Source: Muscardinus avellanarius (Eukaryota; Chordata; Mammalia; Rodentia; Gliridae). Taken from it: a stretch of DNA of 64,000 nucleotides. Location: assembly GCA_963383645.1 (NCBI GenBank), contig OY726558.1, forward strand, positions 183,203,634 through 183,267,633, in the 5' to 3' direction. A model generated the notes under the pieces. That model searched no databases and was not told the DNA's origin. It worked only from the letters and a program-made list of their open reading frames with translations. Shown piece by piece: positions 56,140-64,000 of this stretch (position 1 is its first letter; each line of letters opens with the position of its first letter). The position numbers and the translations under genes are program-made.

Positions 56140-56338
56140 TCTTTTTTTTTTTTTTGGTGGTGGTACTGGGGTTCCTGGAAACCCTTCTACTTCTGGCCTA
56201 CACTCCCAGACCTATTTCATATTTTTATTTTGAAACACGGTTTCTTAAGCCAGAGCGTCTGGCTTCGAACCTGTGGGATCCTCCTGTCTCCGCCTCCCAA
56301 GTGCGGGGATTACAAGCGTGCGCCACCACACCTGGCTC
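56140..56338 (-). mobile_element. B1-ID SINE, shortened-middle subtype
   Basis: Poly(T), antisense ID ('ggttcctggaaacccttcta'), 'cttaagccagagcgtctggc', B1 arm ending 'gcgtgcgccaccacacctgg'. It sits a few bases from the previous SINE. Plus-strand ORFs at 56055-56433 are readings of these SINEs. Confidence 0.9.
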
Positions 56339-56339
56339 C

Positions 56340-57470
56340 ACAGTGTTGTTTTTTTTTTTTTTTTAAAGCAACCAGTCAACAAATTCTCATAGAAATATTG
56401 GCTATTTGGTACCCCAAATACATGACTTTTTAACCTTTTATTGTATGAAGAAAATATTCCCTAATGACATACTTAGGTTTTTCACACAGAGTTTGAAAAT
56501 AGATGGTTAAAATATATTATATTACTGGGCATAAGTTTGGGGATAAAAGAATGGAGAAAAAATAGGAGCTGAAAGCCATTAATGAGAGAGGGAAACATAT
56601 TGTCTTTTCAATCAATCCTCATTCATTATTTAGCCGACAGTGATGTGATAAAATGTTAAGAGGGAGGAACACTACAATCTTGCATCTGGTGTCTTCTTTA
56701 TGTCTTTTTTTTATCATTTTCTTCACTTTTTATCTCTGTGGGAATAACTTACATGCACCCATCATGCTCCTGGATAATGAGATATTTTCTATATTATTGT
56801 GGAAGTATTTTTGTTTTTTGTACTCTTACAGGTCCCATAAGCACCTACTCAGATACACTGGAATCTAGTGTATGCAAGGATGGAGTGTGTTTAGCTAACT
56901 TAGTATGGCAATTGTTTTAGATTAAAAAAATCCTTGCCTGTACTGAATTCAAAATTAACCGTCTTTCGATTGCTTCGACTTGTATTTTTCTATCTTTGCA
57001 AGATAATAAGCAATTAACCCACTGATTAGAGTGCAGGAGATAATTTGTAATGATAGATGTAATAATAGAATTTAATTAACTTCAAATAAATATTTTAGTG
57101 AGGATTCATTTGTACAAACAGATATATATTTATACTATAATAGCTTCTCTGTTTTTGTCTTTAACTACTGTACCAAAAGTCATGTAGCAAAGTTATTTTA
57201 AATTTAAAGAGCCGTGAATATAAGAAGTCATAGCTCTTTAACATTTCCTATGGCATTTCTATTATGATCAGTATGCAGACCACAGAAAGATTGTCAGTCT
57301 GATGTGATTAATGATATTGTTTTCCAGTTCCTAAACACATTGTTCAGATTCTTTCAGATAGGATGTGATGGGCAATTTCTATGAGATTGGATATTTCTTA
57401 ATTGATCTAGGGTCATCATTTATAAAATGTAGATTGAAAAATTACCTTGTGTAACTACTAAAAGAAGTAG
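56340..57470. other. unassigned sequence
   Basis: About 1.1 kb without recognised repeats. The overlapping ORFs at 56653-56920 have no recognised domain. Confidence 0.4.
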
Positions 57471-57638
57471 CTGGTCATGGTGGCACAAACCTGTAATCCC
57501 AGTAAATGAAGGACTGAGATAGGAGGATCACTGGCTCAAGTCCAGCCTCTGCAACTTAATAAGACCATGTTTCAAAATAAAAATAAACATAGGGCTAGAG
57601 GTGTAACTTGGAGGTAAAATTTCAGTCCTTAACACACA
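57471..57638 (+). mobile_element. B1-ID SINE, old, short ID half
   Basis: Sense B1 arm ('gctggtcatggtggcacaaa'), 'gcaacttaataagaccatgt', 'tagaggtgtaacttggaggt', then a CA-rich tail. Part of the ID half is lost. Confidence 0.8.
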
Positions 57639-58000
57639 CATACACAAACACAATCTTTTTCTTCATTTGTACTTGCTATTTGAATTAAAATAGTCAAAAA
57701 GATACATGTCTCAGATATGGGGATAAGAGGATTTCTTTAACTTACTCAATCCATATTTGTTTGACTCTGCCAATTTACATGGAAAATAATGATTATACCT
57801 TTGAAAATTCTCCACTATACTACATATGTAGAACTATTTGGGTATGCCTACAGTAGTGAGCTGGTAATACAAAAGAAGGCTCCTGTGAATTAACTGAAAG
57901 GGGAATAATATATAACAGAGGAGCTTGACTTGGCCATCTATCTTGGCAACCAGAGAACTGTCCTGGTTCAGGGAAGAGTGAGATCACTCATGTGTGAACC

Positions 58001-58051
58001 ATCTCTCATCTAGACCACTTGGTGGGGATCTCTCATCTAGACCACTTGGTG
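58001..58051 (+). repeat. tandem duplication, 27-bp period
   Basis: A 24-base word starting ATCTCTCATCTAGACC is present at 58001-58024 and identically at 58028-58051, with GGG between. Confidence 0.95.
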
Positions 58052-59751
58052 AAGGAAGAAAGGCTATGTGTGAAATTCTAAAGCTGTCTTTTCATCAGTA
58101 TTAAAATGTCCTTGCTTCAAGCAGCATGGCTACAGGGCTTTTGTGAGATCCAGGATTGCTTTAGTCCTGAGCCCAGTTCCCTGAGGAAGGACAGGTCATT
58201 GGCTAGTGGTCCTGAAATGCTTATCTTCACTCATGGTAACTGATGGACGTGGCATCTCAATGTGCAGTGGCAGAAGTGGCCCTTGGCCCCTGCTGATAGT
58301 ACAAAACTTCCAAATGGCTCTCACACTGATGATATGGCTGAAGGGGTATCTTTGAATGTTGCTAAGTCCAGAATGATGCTGATGTTATTTACTGCTGAGC
58401 TCACTGAAATTTGTATGCAAAGGTTAATGTGATCTTATTCATAAACACAAGCTAATTACTTACATTTTATCTTGATATGAATATTTGAAGCTATATTTTA
58501 CATTGATATTTGAGATCAAGTAAAACAGTGTTTTCCTTTTATGCTCTTTAGTGAAAAACAAACATCTAGCTATTATGAAAGGTGAATGAATATGCATATA
58601 AAGAGATGTCTTTTGTATACTTTATCATATAGTCAAGGAAAAACTAGACTGCTAGACTAAGATTATTTTAATATGATGCATCTTTTGGCAAAGCAGCTTT
58701 AAAATTTTTATAGCATTTTGAGAGCTAAGTAGATATTGGTGCTAAAAATACTAACTTTACTAACTAAATTAAAACTTTATATACAATCTACTTTTCTTTG
58801 TGTGTTTGTGTATATATATATTTTAATGAATTGAACCTTTGGAGAAAATACTCAAAATATCAAGCAAACAGAAAAGAGTTCTTGTTTACCATCAGCAACA
58901 ATGCCAAATGCACAGAACTGAAAAACACTGGCATACCTTGAAATATTTGGCAAGTGTTGGCTCTGAGAACCATATCAATCTGTGCTTGGGTGGGGTGCTG
59001 GCTGAGGCCTTAATTTCATAAATCCTAACATTCTTATTCAATTTTGGAATGTTTTTTTTTCAAGCAGTAAATTGAATGATTTACCCTAGTCACATATGCT
59101 TTTACACCTGCTGGGGTATACGTTTCCACCTGCCTCATGTGCTTTACCTGCCAAAGGGGAGATGGATGGAGAAGTAAACAAGAGTCCCTCCCCCTCTGCA
59201 GTCAGCAGGACTCATTCACAGTATACACATTATAATGCTAGTTCACAAAGCAATCCTTGGGACTGAGGAATAAATAAAATAAAAAACACATTTTATTTCT
59301 GTTCTATATGTAAATCTAAGCTAGCTTTTCAGACGAAGGCAGCGTAATAACATGAGCAAAAGTTTTGTTTTCTGGCTTACTCTAACATGTTATCCTTACC
59401 CGATATTAAGTGTTTAGTATTCACGGCCACCTTTTTAGGGAGTGGAAAGTTTCCCCCAAAGACAGTCACAGAGAGAAAATCTGGAGTTCATATTTCCCAA
59501 CATCTGTATCATAATCATGTGAAGGAATGGGTCTTTGAAATTTCATATTGCTTTAGATGTTTTTTTTCCTGAGTTTTAGAATGATGATTTTCTGAAATTC
59601 TTTTGAAGGCCATTTTTAATTCAACAAATATTATTTCAAAATATTATATTATTTTAATAATTTTCATATAGAACATCTTCCTGTTTTTAATATGGTTAAA
59701 CAAATTTACTTTATATGACTTCTTAAATGATTTTTTTGAAGGAAGTCATAC

Positions 59752-59778
59752 GTTATATAAAACAACGTTTTATATAAC
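59752..59778. repeat. perfect 12-bp hairpin, 3-base loop
   Basis: GTTATATAAAAC (59752-59763) and GTTTTATATAAC (59767-59778) are exact reverse complements around the loop AAC. Confidence 0.9.
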
Positions 59779-60559
59779 AGCGTAGGTGGGATCAAGGTGG
59801 TAAGGTCTGTGATAATTTTCAGGGAAGTCATCGATTATTCAGCAATAACTTATGTGACATTCATTGTGTTTTACAAGTGCTAGGATTTGAATAGAATAGT
59901 GAAGAACAACAGAACTGGTCCCTGCCATTAGAGAATGGGGAAGAAGGAAATTATTTTCTTAGAGGGGAGATAAGACTTAAATAGTATTTTAAAATATTTA
60001 TAAAATTTTATATGATTGCCAGCTGTTATGTGATATTTCTTTTTTGTATATATTATATACAGGATGTTGCAGATAGAATCTCTTATGGGTGCTTGGTGAC
60101 CACAGATGCAACAGTTAGATATGTCAGATCAGGACTAACCCTAATTTCAGAGAGAGCACAGTATGTATAAAGCAGCTCATGCCATGCTGTATTCCTCTAG
60201 TTATCTAGAGTTTTCAAGAGGCTTGAAGTGGTGAATCAAGAGAAGATGTTATAATTAAACAGATGAGTGGTGAAAAAAAGCCATTATTTGTTAATTTAAA
60301 TCATATTTAATTTTTCTTAATAAGATTTAGAAAGTTCCAAATTTGTATGGTCTTAGCTGACCATTCCATTGGCGGCACGTGGTGATAATTTTGGTGGCAT
60401 GGTATGTTAATGACTGAATTTCAACCCTGGGTATTTGTTTTTCTCTTAGATTATAAATGTGGAAGCAGAAAACTGTATTTAAATTCATTTATTTAGGATT
60501 TGTGTCCAAGAAAAGATTTTGTGTAGGGTGTTTAATTAGACTACTAATAAAAAGTCAGA

Positions 60560-60960
60560 TTTAATGTGACAACTTCGCAGGTGTGTGCCATCCAGGTATA
60601 AAATCTAGATGTGACTAGCAGTCCCTAATCACAAGGGAGACGGTGACAGTGTCCTTGTCAAGGGAGAATGATCAGGCATATTGAGTGAGGTAAATATTTT
60701 GTGGAAGAGACTCCACCACTAAGATGCCAGTTCACAGAGCCAGGTCTCTGAAATTAACAGGGCATGCAATTCTGTATCTGACGAGATCCAGTTGCTGCAT
60801 CCCATTAAATGTCAATGCATCCAGCTCGAGAGCCAGGATTGGTAAGAGGAGGACGTTAACATGATCAATGAGCTTCCCTTTGATAGCACCTTGGAATAGA
60901 CAGACACAGAGAGCAAACAAGAAAACTGTAAAACAGCCAGAAACCAATATAAGAGGAAAA
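60560..60960 (-). other. exon-like segment of unknown origin
   Basis: The minus strand is open for 71 codons (60732-60947). Within it, 'tgtctgtctattccaag' followed by G resembles a splice acceptor near 60894. The peptide after that point has a mixed, protein-like composition, but I do not recognise a family. The region is less AT-rich than its flanks. It could be a lncRNA exon, an unrecognised LTR piece or chance. Confidence 0.25.
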
Positions 60961-61650
60961 TCAAAGACAGTTCATTTAGCAATGAACCTAGTTTAGCCCA
61001 AGGATTTTGTTTTTATTTATTTTGTCTTCTTATATGTATCCTATTGTAAGGTTTACTAAATTAGAAATGTTATATATGTGTGTATAAATACATATGAAAC
61101 ATATATTAAATATGAATATTTTATGTGTCTGTATATGTATAAAGTTTTGCAATAGAACAACCTGGTGCTGGTGCTAGCCTTGCATGTTGTAAAATCATTG
61201 ACATTAGTAGTAGCTACTTTGTGCTGATCATTATCATGGGGCTGACATTTTTCATACATCATGTTAACTGCATTATGTCAAAACAGCTTATGATAACATT
61301 ATTATAATTTTACCCTTTTAAAAGATGAATAGTAAGGCCTGAGGAGGTGCTGGAAGTGGTGGGAGGTCAACATTGCAATCAGATGATCTGTTGAGTTAAC
61401 TCAGTCTCAATCTTACTCAAGCTTCATCTTTCTTCCCCTTTACTGGACAATACCACCTAAGACCTTAGCATATATTGTGGCCAAGTCCATCTAATCTCTT
61501 GTCAGATACTCCTGCCCACTGTTTTGAACATACTTGTACCCAAAGTAAAAAGAATGCCTTGAACCTTGCCTTGCGTGTAAGGTTAAAGTAAATGTGCAAG
61601 CCATTAATAAAGCACACATTAATTTGGATATTTTAAAATTCTCTTTCCAG
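60961..61650. other. unassigned sequence
   Basis: TA-rich low complexity near 61065-61140. No recognised gene or repeat. Confidence 0.4.
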
Positions 61651-61651
61651 T

Positions 61652-61818
61652 CAGCTTTGATAGCACACTTATGACCCCACTGTTTGAGAAGTTGAGACAA
61701 GAGGATCTCAAGTTGGAGGTCAGCCTCAGCAATAGCAAGATCCTGTTTCAAAATAAAAATAAAAAGGGTTAGTAGTATGGTTCAGAGGTATAATGCCCCT
61801 GAGTTTAATCCAAGTACC
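61652..61818 (+). mobile_element. B1-ID SINE, old type
   Basis: Sense B1 arm ('gagaagttgagacaagagga'), 'cagcaatagcaagatcctgt', ID half 'tagtatggttcagaggtata'. The first bases of the B1 arm are worn. Confidence 0.8.
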
Positions 61819-61820
61819 AG

Positions 61821-61855
<35 letters not shown>
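61819..61855. repeat. (AAAT)n SINE tail
   Basis: About eight AAAT units directly after the SINE at 61652. Confidence 0.95.
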
Positions 61856-61858
<3 letters not shown>

Positions 61859-62035
61859 TTCTTTCTAAATTTTATTTTCATGGCCTTTGCTCATCTCATT
61901 TCCTTTGCCATCTATATACTGATGGCTCTAAAATGTATTTCTTAAAGGTTTCTTTCTTAATCCCCAGAAAGATTTCATAGCAATTGTGATTCAGCTAGGA
62001 AAGAAGAAACTGTACAAGTATTAAAAAACAAAAAA

Positions 62036-62241
62036 GAGCTGAGTGGTGGTGCATGTTTGTAATCCCTGTACTTGGGAGGCTGAGACAGGAGGATCGCACA
62101 GGTTCAAAGCCAGCCTCAGCTACTGAGTGAGGCTCTCAGCAGCTTAGTGAGACCCTGATTCCAAATAAAAAATATATAAAAATAGGTCTGGGTGTATAGC
62201 CTGGAGGTTGAAAGCCTCTGGGTTCCACCCCCAGTACCACC
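62036..62241 (+). mobile_element. B1-ID SINE, long-middle subtype
   Basis: Sense B1 arm, 'agtgaggctctcagcagctt', ID half 'gtatagcctggaggttgaaa' and 'gggttccacccccagtacca'. Closest relative in this window is the copy at 22296. Confidence 0.9.
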
Positions 62242-62284
<43 letters not shown>

Positions 62285-62285
62285 A
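62242..62285. repeat. (AAAT)n SINE tail
   Basis: About ten units forming the tail of the SINE at 62036. Confidence 0.95.
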
Positions 62286-62289
62286 AGAA

Positions 62290-63281
62290 ACTTTATATTG
62301 AAAACCGTTTTCACAGGTGTTGAAGACTGGAAGAGCAAAGGCAAGAAGGTGGTAGCCCAGAGGTGAATAAATGCTCAAGGACCTGCAGGTGTTTTCCTTT
62401 TAGTTTCAAGTCAAATAACTTACCTGGAATTCCCTGAAGTACAGCGGGACCAGGCTGGGTCACAGAGCTGAGGGGCAAGTGACTTGGTTTTGTTCATTGG
62501 AATCAGAGCTCAAGAAAGAAGAGCTGAGCCCTGGGGAGTGGGGCCAGGCCTTGTTTTCTTCAGGATATATTTCTTTAGCTTCTCCCTCTCCATCTCCTTT
62601 CACCACATTCTTCTCCCTCTCTGCCTTCTTTACTCCTCTCCTCCCTCATGTATCTTTTTCTAAAGGCTGAATATTTCTCCAAATGTCAGAAAGGATGGCC
62701 TCCAAAATCTTGTATTCCTTTGGATACCCATTTGGTAGAAAAATAACTATTAGACTTATGGTCTCTTAACATTTCCTAGTAAGGTCTACAATATCTTGAT
62801 GTATTGTGTATATCAGGATGTACACCATACTCTGCTCACAGTTGGAATGGTCCATGTTGTCAAAGGTCTTCTGTAGCTTGGCCAGGCTTGGGCCAAATGC
62901 TGCCTCTTTAGGTGCAGAGGTGAAATTGTGGAGGGAACATTTTCTAAATGAGATAATGTTAACAAAGCAAAATATCATATCTGTATATAATATTAGTATT
63001 GTCATTGATTTTTGTCTTTGAGAAAATAAGGAGCACCTACAAATAAGTATATATAAGTTTATACCCCACTTCCTGTTACATATTAATGATATGTTGAGTT
63101 AAGCGAAGTATCTTTTTGTTGCTCTGTGTCTTCTGGTTATCTGATTTCTGCATTTACATTGAATTTTGGATTTCCACATATTCCTCATGCAGAACTTATA
63201 TTTTTGAAACTTTATGTCCAAAATAAAATTCTTTACAGCTTTTCTAGCTATGAATATTATATTTTATTACTATAATTATAA

Positions 63282-63283
<2 letters not shown>
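62290..63283. other. unassigned sequence with one protein-like ORF
   Basis: No repeat recognised. The minus strand is open for 79 codons (62766-63005). From about 62960 downward it has a balanced composition and ends in a TAA. I do not recognise a family, and it lies on the opposite strand to another ORF at 62806-63021. It may be a retrocopy fragment or chance. Confidence 0.3.

Positions 63284-63320
<37 letters not shown>
63284..63320. repeat. (TG)n microsatellite in a SINE tail
   Basis: About 37 bases of TG directly at the tail position of the minus-strand SINE starting at 63321. Confidence 0.95.
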
Positions 63321-63322
<2 letters not shown>

Positions 63323-63522
63323 GCTGGGGATTGAACCCAGGGGCATTCTACCTCTGAGCTATACCCCTGGACCTTTTTAGTCTACTTTTTAAAAAAATTT
63401 TAAAACATGATCTCGTTTGATGAGGTCTCACTACTTGCTGAGGCTGTCATCAAACCTATGATCCTCCTATTTCAATCTCCCAAGTACTGAGATTATAAGC
63501 CTACATATCACACTCAGCTTTG
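63321..63522 (-). mobile_element. B1-ID SINE with TG tail
   Basis: A near-consensus antisense ID half ('ctggggattgaacccagggg', 'acctctgagctatacccc') with a more decayed B1 arm. Confidence 0.9.
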
Positions 63523-63571
63523 TTTTTCATATAAAATAATTTTCCTTATTACAAATAATTCATTGATAAAA

Positions 63572-63778
63572 GCCAGGCATGATACAATGCATGCTTGTAA
63601 TTCCAGTACTTGGGAGGCTGAGACAGGATGAGCATAGGTTTGCAGCCAGCCTCAGCTTCTTAGTGAGCCCTCCACAACTTCGACCCTGTTTTATAATAAA
63701 GAATTAAAAATAGGACTCAGTGTGTAGCTTGGAGGTAGAATGCCTCTGGGTTCAATTCCAAGTACTGCAAAAAAAATG
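63572..63778 (+). mobile_element. B1-ID SINE, old type
   Basis: Sense B1 arm, middle, 'aaagaattaaaaataggact', ID half 'gtgtagcttggaggtagaat'. CATTGATAAAA occurs at 63561-63571 and 63779-63789, an 11-bp target-site duplication. Confidence 0.95.
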
Positions 63779-63877
63779 CATTGATAAAATCATTTATTAA
63801 ATGCAGAATCTAAGATCCCCTTTATTTTAATTTCAGCACCTATAATATTTTTATAACATTGTTGGGTGATGTTTAAT

Positions 63878-64000
63878 TGTTTTTTTTTTTTTTTTCTTGT
63901 GGTAGTGGAGATTGAATTCAAGGTCATTCTAACTCCAAGCTATACCCCCAGTCCTATTTTTTTATTCTTTACTTTTTTTGTGTGTGTGGTACCTGGAAGC
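63878..64000 (-). mobile_element. B1-ID SINE cut by the window edge
   Basis: Poly(T), antisense ID ('ggtagtggagattgaattca', 'ccaagctatacccccag') and the beginning of the linker. After 63978 a 'tgtgtgtgtggtacctgg' suggests a second SINE has been inserted there. Confidence 0.75.

Larger units (their letters stand above)
57639..60550. other. long unassigned stretch, repeat-poor
   Basis: About 2.9 kb with no SINE or L1 recognised. It contains a short tandem duplication (58001-58051) and a tight hairpin (59752-59778). ORFs at 58839-59021 and 59387-59572 have no recognised domain. With 15.8-18.9 kb it is one of two long repeat-poor blocks. Confidence 0.45.

Noticed and set aside
1..64000. Search for a bacterial, phage or novel defence-type system
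   Set aside because: The repeat content (B1-ID, MIR, L1, MaLR) is mammalian throughout and no operon-like or domain-bearing ORFs exist.

Overview
This window is nuclear DNA from a placental mammal, most likely a squirrel-family rodent (Sciuridae: ground squirrel, marmot or tree squirrel). The main evidence is a very abundant composite SINE: a B1 (7SL-derived) left half joined to a tRNA-derived ID right half, followed by an A-rich or AAAT-rich tail. This is the B1-ID ('MEN'-type) architecture described from squirrels. About 45 copies or pieces are recognisable on both strands. Sequence that resembles human L1 only at a distance, together with MIR, L2, MER5 and MaLR remnants, fits a non-primate placental mammal. 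The species assignment is inference.

I find no convincing protein-coding gene, exon, tRNA, rRNA, CRISPR array or prokaryotic-type system. The sequence is AT-rich, and every long open frame I inspected is either short and random or runs through a SINE, an L1 or a microsatellite. The window looks like intergenic or deep intronic DNA. Its content is a layered fossil record of retrotransposition: MIR, L2, MER5 and L1M oldest, MaLR LTRs in between, then lineage-specific L1 3' ends and B1-ID SINEs, then microsatellites grown from SINE tails.

Layout. 0-5.5 kb: mostly unique sequence with MIR, L2 and two decayed SINEs. 5.8-10.8 kb: MaLR piece, L1 ORF2 fossil, a three-level SINE nest near 7.1-7.65 kb, an L1M 3' end, and two SINEs sharing one target site at 9.57-9.98 kb. 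11-15.3 kb: L1 3' end, MaLR LTR and two old L1M elements, each interrupted by a SINE. 15.8-18.9 kb: the longest repeat-poor stretch. 18.9-26 kb: L1M, L1 3' end and SINEs. 26.8-36.5 kb: the densest L1 zone, including an apparent chimeric L1 insertion at 30.34-31.23 kb that splits a B1-ID SINE. 36.5-38 kb: unique and locally GC-richer. 38-43.2 kb: nested SINEs, a MaLR LTR split by an L1, and paired old L1M fragments. 43.8-47.9 kb: possible processed-pseudogene remnant, an L1 with a 5' inversion at 45.2-45.6 kb, and SINEs. 49.4-52.4 kb: a long antisense L1M fossil interrupted by SINEs, then a MaLR LTR. 53.7-64 kb: SINEs, microsatellites and long unique stretches, with two unexplained short ORFs at 60.7 and 62.8 kb.

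The most informative observations are genomic rather than genic: the chimeric L1 with a GC-rich 5' segment, the twin-priming inversion, nested SINE chronologies with clear target-site duplications, an apparent SINE subfamily series with a shortened middle, and several near-perfect hairpins and short tandem duplications. No previously undescribed biological system is visible.
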